In this document: one piece after another, positions 46,131-57,541 of the stretch
Numbering within the stretch: position 1 is the stretch's first letter
Layout: every line of letters begins with the position of its first letter
Origin: Candidatus Allofournierella pullicola
Lineage (GTDB): Bacteria; Bacillota; Clostridia; Oscillospirales; Ruminococcaceae
Direction: 5' to 3'
Length of the DNA: 64,000 nt
Assembly (NCBI GenBank): GCA_019114225.1
Contig: DXFW01000012.1
Span: 186,001 to 250,000 of the forward strand
The notes under the pieces: generated by a model
The model's input: only the letters and a program-made list of their open reading frames with translations
Databases searched by the model: none
Told to the model about the DNA's origin: nothing
Program-made: the position numbers and the translations under genes

Positions 46131-48722
46131 TCAGTTGCCGAGCGTCTTTTTCAGCTCGTAGAGGAAATTCAGCGCCTCGATGGGGGTCAGTGTCTCCACA
46201 TCCAGCGCATTCAGCTTGTCCATCATCTCACTGGGCACCGCAGGGCTGTTCATCGCCTCCAGCGCCTCAAAGTCCAGCTGGGTGACACGCTTGTTGCTCT
46301 GGCTGGCTGCGTCCAGCGTTTTGAGCACCTGCTTGGCGCGCTCGGTGACTTCATCCGGCAGGCCGGCCAGTTTGGCCACCTGAATGCCGTAGCTGTCGTC
46401 CGCGGGGCCGCGCACGATACGCCGCAGGAAGGTGATGTCGTCGCCCCGCTTTTTTACGGCGATGTTGTAGTTCTTGACGCCCGGCAGCTGTTCTTCCAGC
46501 TCGGTGAGTTCGTGGTAGTGGGTGGCAAACAGGGTCTTGCAGCCGATTTTGCCGGCGATGTGCTCCACCACCGCCCGGGCAATGCTCATGCCGTCGAAGG
46601 TGGAGGTGCCGCGGCCGATCTCGTCCAGAATGACCAGGCTTTTACGGGTGGCATATTCCAGAATTTGAGCCACCTCGGTCATCTCCACCATGAAGGTGGA
46701 CTGGCCGGCGGACAGGTCGTCGGAAGCGCCCACGCGGGTGAAAATAGCGTCCACCACGCCCACGCGGCACTCTTTCGCAGGCACAAAGCTGCCGATCTGA
46801 GCCATCAGCGCAATCAGCGCGTTCTGGCGCATATAGGTGGATTTGCCCGCCATGTTGGGGCCGGTGATGATGAGCAGGTTGTTCTCGCCGCAGTCCAGCG
46901 TGGTATCGTTGGGCACGAACAGGCTGCCTTTGAGCATTTGCTCGATCACCGGGTGGCGACCCTCCTGGATGAGCAGCTCGCTGCCCTCGTCCACCATGGG
47001 ACGGACATAGTTATTGTCCGCCGCCACCTGGGCCAGCGCGGTGAGCACGTCCAGCTTCGCCACTGCGGCGGCGGTGGACTGGATCCGGGTCAGCTGTGCC
47101 GACAGATCGAACAGAAGCTCCTCAAACAGCTTGCGCTCCAGCACCAGCAGCCGCTCGCTGGCGCCCAGGATCTTGTTCTCAAGGTTTTTCAGGTCCTCGG
47201 TGATATAGCGTTCGGCGTTCGCCAGGGTCTGCTTGCGCACAAAGTTCGCCGGTACCTGGTCGGTGAAGGACTTGCTGACCTCGATGTAGTAGCCAAACAC
47301 CCGGTTGAAGCCCACTTTCAGCGTGCGAATGCCGGTTTCTTCCTTGAGTTTTGCCTCCATCTGGGACAGAAAGCCTTTGCCACCGTGAACGATGTCCCGC
47401 AGCTCATCCACCTCCGGAGAGAAGCCCTCCCGAATGACGCCGCCATCCTTCAGCGTAGAGGGGGCGTTTTCGTCGATGGCGGCAACGATCCGGTCATGGA
47501 TGTCGGTGAGGGGGTCGATCTGCACCGCCAGCGCTTTCAGCTGGGGGCAGTCGAAATCTTCGGTCAGGCGCCGCAGTTCCGGCAGCTGGCTGCAGGTGGC
47601 GGCCAGCGCATAAACTTCTTTGGGTGTGGCGCTGCCGTAGACCGTGCGGGTCATCAGGCGCTCCATGTCAAAGATGTGGCTGAGCGTTTCGATGATCTCG
47701 GCCCGCTGCACGCTTTCGCCGTGCAGCGCCTGCACACAATCCAGCCGGTCGTTGATGGCCGGCGCGCTCACCAGCGGCTGTTCCAGCCAGCTGCGCAGAA
47801 GGCGCTTGCCCATGGCGGTCTGGGTCTTATCCAACACCCAGAGCAAGGTACCCCGCTTTTCTCTTCCGCGCATGGTCTGGGTCAGCTCCAGGTTGGCCCG
47901 GGTCACCGGCGAAAGCTGCATATACTGGGCCTCGGCGTAGCTCACAACGGTCTTGAGCCGCTCCACGCCGTGCTTTTGGGTCCGGCGCAGGTAGGTCAGC
48001 AGACCCGCCACCGCAAGCCCGGCAAGGCCGTCCCGTGCAAGACCGGCCGCCGGCCAGCCGTCGCTGCCGAACTGTGCCTGCAGCGTTTCCTGGGCGTCGG
48101 CGTAGGCCTCGTTTTCCATCAATTCCACTGCACAGGCCATGTGCTGTTTGATGTAGGCAGTGACACCCTTAAGCGAGAGGGTCGCCTCATTGAAAAGCAC
48201 TTCGCTGGGGTTGTAACGGCAGAGTTCCGTGATGATCTGGCCGCTCACCGAAGCGCCGCCCAGCTGAGTGGCGTAGGTCTGGCCGGTGGATACATCGGCA
48301 AAACAGACGCCGGCCTTGTCCCCTTCCAAGTATATACTGCAGATGTAGTTGTTTTTGTCGTCCTGGAGCATGCTGCTCTCGATGACAGTGCCGGGTGTGA
48401 TGACCCGGATAACGTCCCGCTTTACAAGGCCCTTGGCAAGCGCCGGGTCCTCCATCTGCTCGCAGATGGCCACCTTGTAGCCCTTGGCGATGAGGCGGGC
48501 CACATAACTTTCGTAGCTGTGAAAGGGCACACCGCACATGGGCGCGCGCTCCGGCTGACCGCAGTCCCGCCCGGTGAGGGTGAGCTCCAGCTCTTTGGAC
48601 GCAAGGATCGCGTCATCATAGAACATCTCATAAAAATCGCCCAGCCGGAAAAACAGGATCTCATCCTTGTGCTGCTGCTTGATCTCAAAATACTGGGCCA
48701 TCATGGGGGAAAGTTCCGCCAT
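46131..48722 (-). CDS. mutS: DNA mismatch repair protein MutS
   Basis: Mismatch-recognition ATPase. 863 residues with the mismatch-binding Phe-X-Glu motif in FFRLGDFYEMFYDD (residues 24-37), the core and clamp domains, Walker A GPNMAGKST near 615 and LDEIGRGTSTFDG, followed by TLFATHYHEL. AGGTGAAG lies before the ATG. The order mutS-mutL-miaA is standard. Confidence 0.98.
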   Translation of the reverse strand: MAELSPMMAQYFEIKQQHKDEILFFRLGDFYEMFYDDAILASKELELTLTGRDCGQPERAPMCGVPFHSYESYVARLIAKGYKVAICEQMEDPALAKGLVKRDVIRVITPGTVIESSMLQDDKNNYICSIYLEGDKAGVCFADVSTGQTYATQLGGASVSGQIITELCRYNPSEVLFNEATLSLKGVTAYIKQHMACAVELMENEAYADAQETLQAQFGSDGWPAAGLARDGLAGLAVAGLLTYLRRTQKHGVERLKTVVSYAEAQYMQLSPVTRANLELTQTMRGREKRGTLLWVLDKTQTAMGKRLLRSWLEQPLVSAPAINDRLDCVQALHGESVQRAEIIETLSHIFDMERLMTRTVYGSATPKEVYALAATCSQLPELRRLTEDFDCPQLKALAVQIDPLTDIHDRIVAAIDENAPSTLKDGGVIREGFSPEVDELRDIVHGGKGFLSQMEAKLKEETGIRTLKVGFNRVFGYYIEVSKSFTDQVPANFVRKQTLANAERYITEDLKNLENKILGASERLLVLERKLFEELLFDLSAQLTRIQSTAAAVAKLDVLTALAQVAADNNYVRPMVDEGSELLIQEGRHPVIEQMLKGSLFVPNDTTLDCGENNLLIITGPNMAGKSTYMRQNALIALMAQIGSFVPAKECRVGVVDAIFTRVGASDDLSAGQSTFMVEMTEVAQILEYATRKSLVILDEIGRGTSTFDGMSIARAVVEHIAGKIGCKTLFATHYHELTELEEQLPGVKNYNIAVKKRGDDITFLRRIVRGPADDSYGIQVAKLAGLPDEVTERAKQVLKTLDAASQSNKRVTQLDFEALEAMNSPAVPSEMMDKLNALDVETLTPIEALNFLYELKKTLGN

Positions 48723-48780
48723 TGTTGCGCTTCACCTGCCTGTGTTTTTTGAAAAGGGCCTGCTTGCAAAAACGAAAGGG

Positions 48781-48809
48781 CGGCGCGGCGGTGTTCTGCC
48801 GCCGCGCCG
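48781..48809 (-). terminator. GC-rich hairpin between ylbF and mutS
   Basis: Perfect 11-bp arms CGGCGCGGCGG and complement (48781-48791, 48799-48809), 7-nt loop. The following minus-strand bases are CCCTTTCGTTTTT, so the T-run is offset; possibly an imperfect terminator. Confidence 0.5.
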
Positions 48810-48828
48810 TTTGCGTGCTATGTGCGGA

Positions 48829-49236
48829 TCAGCCGCAGCCGCCGCAGGAGGCGCAGCTGCCGCTGCAGCCGGCGGAGGGAGCCTCCACCAACATCGGGTC
48901 TCCGCCGTTCATTGCGGTGTTGATGATGGCGTCGATGTGGCTGATAAGAGCTTCGGCGTCCGCCTTGGCAGCGTTGTAGGCCACCATGCCCTCGCTGGCC
49001 ATGATTTTGGCGTAAAGGTCGTTGACCTTGGCGTTGAGGCTTGCCACGCGGGCGTCGTCCCGCTCGTCCTTGGAAATCTCGTTGTTCAGGTCCATACGGG
49101 CCAGGTTGAACTCGCCGATCATGTCCTGCAGGGCCTCGTCTTCATCGTTGGCCTTGCGGGCAGCGGCCAGAGCCAGGTAGCGCTCGTCGGTCTGCAGAGC
49201 GGCGGCGGCTTTCTTGAAAAGATCGATCACGTCCAT
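48829..49236 (-). CDS. YlbF/RicF-like regulator with a C-terminal cysteine cluster
   Basis: 135 residues, helical (YlbF fold), with a tail CSGSCASCGGCG containing five cysteines in 12 residues. In Bacillus YlbF (RicF) forms a complex with YmcA and YaaT that carries iron-sulfur clusters and affects RNase Y, competence and sporulation. Partners are not in this window. AAGGAG precedes the ATG, 36 nt after miaB. Confidence 0.85.
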   Translation of the reverse strand: MDVIDLFKKAAAALQTDERYLALAAARKANDEDEALQDMIGEFNLARMDLNNEISKDERDDARVASLNAKVNDLYAKIMASEGMVAYNAAKADAEALISHIDAIINTAMNGGDPMLVEAPSAGCSGSCASCGGCG

Positions 49237-49272
49237 GGTAGTTCTCCTTTTTATCTGTAAAGTATTTTTATT

Positions 49273-50655
49273 TTACACAAGTTCGCCTTTGAGAATGGTG
49301 CCCTTGCTGTCGGTGAAATGCACCCGGGCATACTGCCCGATGAGCGCTTCGTCACCTGCAAATTCCACCACAAGGTTGTTGGTGAGCCGCCCTGCAAGGG
49401 TGCCGGGGGTGCGGCTGTGGCCTTCCACCAGCACACGCTGCGTCCCGCCCACCAGGGCCGCGGTCTCGGCGTGGGCAATTTTCTCCTGCACCGCCAGAAG
49501 ACGCGCCATGCGCTCGGTTTTTTCCTTGTGGGTCACCGGGTCGGGCATGGTCGCTGCTTTGGTGCCGGTGCGCTTGGAGTAAATAAAGGTGAACAGCTGC
49601 ATATACTGCACCTTTTGGATGAGTTCCAGCGTGGCTTCAAAGTCCTCCTCGGTCTCACCGGGGAAGCCCACGATGATGTCACTGGAGAAGGTCACGTCAG
49701 GGATTTTCGCCTTGGCGTAGTCGATGAGCTCCAGATACTGTTGCACCGTGTAGTGCCGGTTCATCTCTTTCAGAATGCGGTCGCTGCCGCTCTGCACCGG
49801 CAGGTGCAGGTGGTTGCAGATCCGGGGCTCGGCAGCAATGACGTCAATGAGCTTGCGGCTCGCGTCCTTGGGATGGCTGGTCATAAAGCGGAGATGATAA
49901 TCTCCGGGCACTTGGCAAAGCATTTGCAGCAGGTCGGCAAAATCCACCCGGGGCTCCAGGCCTTTTCCGTAGCTGTTCACGTTCTGGCCCAGCAGGGTGA
50001 TTTCTTTATACCCCGCGTCCACCAGCTGGCGGAACTCAGCCAGAATGTCCTCCGGGCGGCGACTGCGCTCCCGGCCGCGCACATAGGGCACGATACAATA
50101 GGTGCAGAAGTTGTCGCAGCCATACATAATGGGCAGCCAGGCCCGGAAATCCGAGTCACGGCGGATGGGCACTTCTTCCACGATGTCCGCACGCTCCACC
50201 GGGGTTTGCAGAAGCCGCTTTTTGCCGCCGGTAAGCTTTTGCACCAGCAACTGAGGCAGCGTGTCGATGGCGTTCACGCCGAACACCAGGTCCACAAAGG
50301 GATAACTCTGGCGCAGCTTGTCCACCACGGTGGGCTGCTGGGCCATGCAGCCGCACAGGCCGATGATGAGCCGGGGATTTTTCTCCTTGAGGCTCTTCAG
50401 CGCGCCCACGTTGCCGAACACCCGCTGCTCGGCGTGCTCCCGCACGGCGCAGGTATTGAAGAGAATGAGGTCCGCCTGTTCGGGCGCGTCGCACAGGCCG
50501 AAGCCCACATCCGCCAGCACTCCCTTGATCTTTTCGCCGTCGTTGACGTTTTGCTGGCAACCGAAGGAGTGGATATAGGCCAGAGGCGGGGTGTCGTAGA
50601 ACGAGGCGATAAGCTGCGCCGCCTGTTCGTTGTGTTCAAAATGCAGGATGTCCAA
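49273..50655 (-). CDS. miaB: tRNA-2-methylthio-N6-dimethylallyladenosine synthase
   Basis: Radical SAM methylthiotransferase acting on i6A37 tRNA. 460 residues: N-terminal UPF0004 domain with cluster cysteines in HSFGCQQN, NTCAVRE and GLCGCMAQ; radical SAM motif CDNFCTYCIVPYVRG; TRAM domain at the end. The start is uncertain: a TTG at 50715 has no ribosome site, whereas GGAGGG lies 10 nt before the TTG at 50655, which I chose. Confidence 0.93.
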   Translation of the reverse strand: MDILHFEHNEQAAQLIASFYDTPPLAYIHSFGCQQNVNDGEKIKGVLADVGFGLCDAPEQADLILFNTCAVREHAEQRVFGNVGALKSLKEKNPRLIIGLCGCMAQQPTVVDKLRQSYPFVDLVFGVNAIDTLPQLLVQKLTGGKKRLLQTPVERADIVEEVPIRRDSDFRAWLPIMYGCDNFCTYCIVPYVRGRERSRRPEDILAEFRQLVDAGYKEITLLGQNVNSYGKGLEPRVDFADLLQMLCQVPGDYHLRFMTSHPKDASRKLIDVIAAEPRICNHLHLPVQSGSDRILKEMNRHYTVQQYLELIDYAKAKIPDVTFSSDIIVGFPGETEEDFEATLELIQKVQYMQLFTFIYSKRTGTKAATMPDPVTHKEKTERMARLLAVQEKIAHAETAALVGGTQRVLVEGHSRTPGTLAGRLTNNLVVEFAGDEALIGQYARVHFTDSKGTILKGELV

Positions 50656-50735
50656 TGGGTCGCTTCCCTCCGCTTGGGTGTTGTTTTCAAGGACCGGCAC
50701 CCCTGCTTGTGGCAAACGCGCCGATATACTGATTC

Positions 50736-50764
50736 AGTATACTATATTTTGCGGTGCCGCACAA
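50736..50764 (-). promoter_or_regulatory. Promoter of miaB-ylbF, with an overlapping palindrome
   Basis: Minus strand TTGTGC (50764-50759), 17-bp spacer, TATACT (50741-50736). A perfect inverted repeat TATACTGA/TCAGTATA (50725-50741, one-base centre) overlaps the -10. Confidence 0.65.
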
Positions 50765-50779
50765 GAGCGAAGTGCTTTC

Positions 50780-53614
<2,835 letters not shown>

Positions 53615-53641
53615 AGATATACTCTCCCTTGGTCAGTTTGC

Positions 53642-55651
53642 TCAGCGGCGGCCCCGGCGCTTTTTGGGCGTCTCCGGCTCCTCTGTGGGATTCTCACCAC
53701 GGCGCAGCCGGTCGATACGGTCCCGCAGGAAGGCGGCGTGTTCGAATTCCAAAAGACGGGCCGCCTCCTTCATCTCCCGGGTCAGACGGGTGATGAGCTG
53801 TTCCCTCTCGGCCTTGCTCATGCGGTGGCCGGAAAGCTTTGCGTTCTCCTTGTGGTCGCTGATCTCGATTCCCTCGCGAATGCTCTTGACGATGGTCTTG
53901 GGCACAATGCCGTGGGCCTCGTTGTAGGCCATCTGGATGGTGCGGCGGCGCTCGGTCTCGGTGATGGCCCGCTCCATGCTGGGGGTGACTTCGTCGGCGT
54001 ACATGATGACCACACCGTCGGCATTTCGGGCCGCGCGGCCGATGGTCTGCACAAGGCTGGTCTCACTGCGCAGGAAGCCCTCTTTGTCCGCGTCCAGAAT
54101 GGCCACCAGAGAAACTTCCGGCAGGTCCAGACCTTCACGCAGAAGGTTGATACCTACGATCACGTCGATGGAGCCGGTGCGCAGATCCTTGATGAGTTCC
54201 ATGCGCTCAAAGGTGTCCACCTCGTGGTGCATGTATTTCACCTTTACACCATGTTCCGAAAGGAAGTCGGTCAGGTCCTCGGCCATCTTCTTGGTAAGGG
54301 TGGTCACCAGCACACGCTCGTTTTTGGCCGTGCGCAGGTTGATCTCGCCCAGCAGGTCCTCGATCTGGCCCTCCACCGGCTTCACGATGATCTGCGGGTC
54401 AAGCAGGCCGGTGGGCCGGATGACCTGCTCCGCGATCTGGGTGCTGTGTTCCCGCTCGTACTCGCCGGGGGTGGCGCTGACGAAGACGATTTGATTCAGC
54501 TTCTCCTCCACCTCCTCAAATTTGAGGGGACGGTTGTCGAAGGCGGAAGGCAACCGGAAGCCATAATCCACCAGGGTGCGTTTGCGGGCATAGTCGCCGC
54601 CGTACATCGCCCGCAGCTGGGGCAGCATGACGTGACTCTCGTCCACGAACAGCAGAAAGTCCTTGGGGAAATAGTCCAGCAGCGTGGTGGGGGTGGAGCC
54701 AGGGGCGCGGCCGCTGAGCACCGCGGAGTAGTTTTCAATGCCCTTGCACATGCCCACTTCCTGGAGCATTTCCATGTCGTAGCGGGTGCGCTGGGCGATC
54801 CGTTGGGCTTCCAGCAGCTTGCCCTCTTCGGTGAATTTGCGCACCTGCACGTCCATCTCTTCCTGAATGCGGGCAAGCCCGGCACGCATTTTTTCCGGCG
54901 AGACGATGTAGTGGCTGGCCGGGAAGATGGCGACATGCTTGATGACGTTTTTGCGCTCGCCGGTGAGGGGGTTCATCTCGCTGATACGGTCCACCTCGTC
55001 ACCAAAGAATTCCACCCGGATGGCGGTGTCGCTGGCATAGGCCAGGTTTATCTCCACCGTGTCGCCCCGGACGCGGAACTTGTTGCGCACAAAGTTGATG
55101 TCGTTGCGCTCATACTGCAGCTTCACCAGACGGCGGCACAGCTCATCCCGGTCCATCTGCATGCCGGGCCGCAGGCTGATGACCATGCTGCGGTAGTCGA
55201 TGGGGTCGCCCAGGCTGTAGATACAGGAGACGCTGGCCACGATGATAACATCCCGCCGCTCAGAAAGGGCCGCCGTGGCGGAGTGGCGCAGACGGTCTAT
55301 TTCGTCGTTGATGGCGCTGTCCTTTTCGATGTAGGTGTCGGTGGAAGGGATGTATGCCTCCGGCTGGTAGTAATCGTAATAGGAAACGAAATACTCCACC
55401 GCGTTCTCGGGGAAAAACTCCCGGAACTCGGTGCACAGCTGGGCGGCCAGCGTCTTGTTGTGAGCCAGCACCAGCGTGGGCCGGTTCACCTTTGCGATGA
55501 CATTGGCCATGGTGAAGGTCTTGCCGCTGCCGGTGACGCCCAGCAGGGTCTGGGCCTTATCCCCCCGCAGGATCCCCTCGGCCAGTTTGTCAATGGCCTG
55601 AGGCTGGTCGCCGGTGGGCTGATAGCTGGAAACAAGTTTAAACTGATCCAT
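53642..55651 (-). CDS. uvrB: Excinuclease ABC subunit B
   Basis: Helicase-like partner of UvrA. 669 residues: Q-motif and Walker [15 protein letters not shown] (residues 38-51), the beta-hairpin [29 protein letters not shown], and a C-terminal UVR domain ([20 protein letters not shown]). The frame extends 95 codons upstream into radC, but AAAAAGGAG precedes the ATG at 55651. Confidence 0.98.
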   Translation of the reverse strand: MDQFKLVSSYQPTGDQPQAIDKLAEGILRGDKAQTLLGVTGSGKTFTMANVIAKVNRPTLVLAHNKTLAAQLCTEFREFFPENAVEYFVSYYDYYQPEAYIPSTDTYIEKDSAINDEIDRLRHSATAALSERRDVIIVASVSCIYSLGDPIDYRSMVISLRPGMQMDRDELCRRLVKLQYERNDINFVRNKFRVRGDTVEINLAYASDTAIRVEFFGDEVDRISEMNPLTGERKNVIKHVAIFPASHYIVSPEKMRAGLARIQEEMDVQVRKFTEEGKLLEAQRIAQRTRYDMEMLQEVGMCKGIENYSAVLSGRAPGSTPTTLLDYFPKDFLLFVDESHVMLPQLRAMYGGDYARKRTLVDYGFRLPSAFDNRPLKFEEVEEKLNQIVFVSATPGEYEREHSTQIAEQVIRPTGLLDPQIIVKPVEGQIEDLLGEINLRTAKNERVLVTTLTKKMAEDLTDFLSEHGVKVKYMHHEVDTFERMELIKDLRTGSIDVIVGINLLREGLDLPEVSLVAILDADKEGFLRSETSLVQTIGRAARNADGVVIMYADEVTPSMERAITETERRRTIQMAYNEAHGIVPKTIVKSIREGIEISDHKENAKLSGHRMSKAEREQLITRLTREMKEAARLLEFEHAAFLRDRIDRLRRGENPTEEPETPKKRRGRR

Positions 55652-56417
55652 GGTTCTCCTTTTTGGGCTCTTCGAGGGACTTTTTCTTGCTGCCTGCCAC
55701 CCCCTGCAGCAGCGATGGTTCCACGGCGGGCATTCTGCCCGACTGCTGCAAAGAGATATAGTCTCCCTCCTTGTCCACGATGATGTGGTCAAGGAAGCGA
55801 ATGCCCAGGCTGGCCAACGCATTGGAAAGTTCCCGGGTAAACTGAAGGTCAGCAGGGCTGGGCAGCGCCGCTCCTGCCGGATGGTTGTGGGCCAGCACAG
55901 CCTGGGTGGCGTGGCACTGCACCGCCAGCCGGGCAATTTGTGTGCGGGCCATGGCTGCTTCGTTCACGGTGCCCTCGGTGACCTTTTGCAGTTTGATGGG
56001 GCAGTTGCGGTCATCCAGAAACAGGACATAGACCTGCTCGGTCACCGCACCGTAGAACTGCGGGATGAGATAGGCCGCCACCTCCTCCAGATCCTGGAAA
56101 GCGCGGGGCGCACGGGCCCGGTTCTGGCTGTAGTAGCGGTTTGCGGCGTGCATGGTGGTGAGCAGTCTGGCCACGGCCGGCCCCGCCCCCTCCACCGTGA
56201 GGATGTCGGCCTCGCTGGCCTCCAGCACCTGGCACAGACTGCCGAAGCGGTCGATGAGGCGGTGGGCCAGAGGGTTCGTATCCTTGCGGGGAATGGCCAG
56301 ATACAGGATGTATTCCAGCACCTCATGCTCGGCAAAGCCGGAAAACCCGCCCTGCTGGGCAAAACGCCTGTGCATTCGCTGGCGGTGATTGGCGTGGAGT
56401 TCCTTTTCAGCGGACAT
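55638..56417 (-). CDS. RadC/JAB-domain protein (UPF0758-like)
   Basis: Predicted metallo-isopeptidase-like fold; despite the radC name a DNA repair role is not established. 259 residues with an N-terminal helix-hairpin-helix region ([14 protein letters not shown]) and the JAMM motif [18 protein letters not shown] near residues 180-197. It has a Lys/Glu-rich tail. Overlaps uvrB by 14 nt, so it is coupled to the excision-repair genes. Confidence 0.9.
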   Translation of the reverse strand: MSAEKELHANHRQRMHRRFAQQGGFSGFAEHEVLEYILYLAIPRKDTNPLAHRLIDRFGSLCQVLEASEADILTVEGAGPAVARLLTTMHAANRYYSQNRARAPRAFQDLEEVAAYLIPQFYGAVTEQVYVLFLDDRNCPIKLQKVTEGTVNEAAMARTQIARLAVQCHATQAVLAHNHPAGAALPSPADLQFTRELSNALASLGIRFLDHIIVDKEGDYISLQQSGRMPAVEPSLLQGVAGSKKKSLEEPKKENHGSV

Positions 56418-56447
56418 CCTGCACCCTCCTTTCCTGCCGTTTTATGC

Positions 56448-56476
56448 TTTACGCCGTATCTGATTTATTATATACT
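56448..56476 (+). promoter_or_regulatory. Promoter of the plus-strand pseudouridine synthase
   Basis: TTTACG (56448-56453), 17-bp spacer, TATACT (56471-56476). Confidence 0.65.
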
Positions 56477-56495
56477 ATTTGCAGGCAATTTTAAA
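56467..56495 (-). promoter_or_regulatory. Divergent promoter of radC-uvrB-uvrA
   Basis: Minus strand TTTAAA (56495-56490), 17-bp spacer, TATAAT (56472-56467). Its -10 overlaps the -10 of the plus-strand promoter by two bases, so the two may exclude one another. Confidence 0.6.
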
Positions 56496-56511
56496 GAGAG
56501 GAGCCCTGGAT

Positions 56512-57468
56512 TTGAAACAATTTACCGCCGGCGCAAACGAAGACGGCGTGCGGCTTTCCCGCTTTGTGGAGAGCGTCACTACCGGCCTGCCCGCCAGCCT
56601 GCTTTACAAGAGTTTTCGCAACAAGCGGATCAAGGTGAACGGCAAGCGCCAGACCCCGGATTACCGTCTGCACCAGGGTGATGTTGTGGAGCTTTACATC
56701 AACGACGAGTTTTTTGCCGCCGTGCCCGCAAAGCCTGTCCCCGCCCGGCGCACGCCGCCTTTGAAGGTGGTGTATGAGGACGAGGCCCTTGCCGTTCTCT
56801 ACAAACCCGCCCATCTGCTCTGCCATGGTGACCGCACCGGCGACGCAAGCCTTGTGGACGCCTTCATTGCTTATCTTGCCCAAAAAGGCGAGTTTGACCC
56901 CCAGGCGGAGGCCGCTTTCAAGCCGGCACTGTGCAACCGGCTGGACCGGGGCACTGAGGGACTGGTGGTGGGCGCCAAGACCTACGCCGCTTTGCGGGAC
57001 ATGAACGCTGTCATCCGGGACGACCTTGTGCGCAAGGAGTATCTGACCATCACCTTCGGTGTGCCCGCCGCGGGGCGGCATGTGGCATATCTGCGCCACG
57101 ACGAAAAGAGCAACAAGGTGAAGGTGCAGCCCGGCCCCGGAGAGGGATTCAAGCAAATCATCACCGACGTGACGGTGGAGCGCACCGAAGGGCCTTTTGC
57201 CCTGTGCCGCATCGGGCTTGTGACCGGGCGCACCCATCAAATTCGGGCGCACCTTGCCTTTTTGGGCGCGCCGGTGCTGGGTGACATCAAATACGGCAAC
57301 CGCAAGTGGAACGAGAAAACCGGATTTAAGACCCAGGCCCTCTGCGCGGTGAGCCTCACCTTTGGCCAGCTTCCGCCGGAAAACACGCTGTGCCGTTTGA
57401 GCGGCAAGGCCATCCGGCTGGAACACCCGGCCATTCTGGATAAATTCGCTTCTCTGGCGAGAAAATAA
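56512..57468 (+). CDS. RluA-family pseudouridine synthase
   Basis: RNA uridine isomerase; the target is unknown. 318 residues: N-terminal S4-like domain (VRLSRFVESVTTGLPASLL, RIKVNGKRQTPDYRL), then AVLYKPAHLLCHGD and the catalytic NRLDRGTEGLVVGAKT with its aspartate, and GRTHQIRAHLAFLG. A TTG at 56479 is open, but GAGAGGAG sits 9 nt before the TTG at 56512, the chosen start. A second paralogue is at 35415-36341. Confidence 0.9.
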   Translation: MKQFTAGANEDGVRLSRFVESVTTGLPASLLYKSFRNKRIKVNGKRQTPDYRLHQGDVVELYINDEFFAAVPAKPVPARRTPPLKVVYEDEALAVLYKPAHLLCHGDRTGDASLVDAFIAYLAQKGEFDPQAEAAFKPALCNRLDRGTEGLVVGAKTYAALRDMNAVIRDDLVRKEYLTITFGVPAAGRHVAYLRHDEKSNKVKVQPGPGEGFKQIITDVTVERTEGPFALCRIGLVTGRTHQIRAHLAFLGAPVLGDIKYGNRKWNEKTGFKTQALCAVSLTFGQLPPENTLCRLSGKAIRLEHPAILDKFASLARK

Positions 57469-57490
57469 GCCCTTCTCCCCTTCTTGCATA

Positions 57491-57538
57491 AAACACGGCG
57501 GCCCGCCTCCCTTTCGGGAAACGGGCCGCTGTTTTTTT
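57491..57538. terminator. Bidirectional terminator between convergent genes
   Basis: GCGGCCCG (57498-57505) and CGGGCCGC (57522-57529) pair with an inner loop, then G and seven T on the plus strand; on the minus strand only a short T stretch follows. It separates the pseudouridine synthase from polC. Confidence 0.75.
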
Positions 57539-57541
57539 GGT

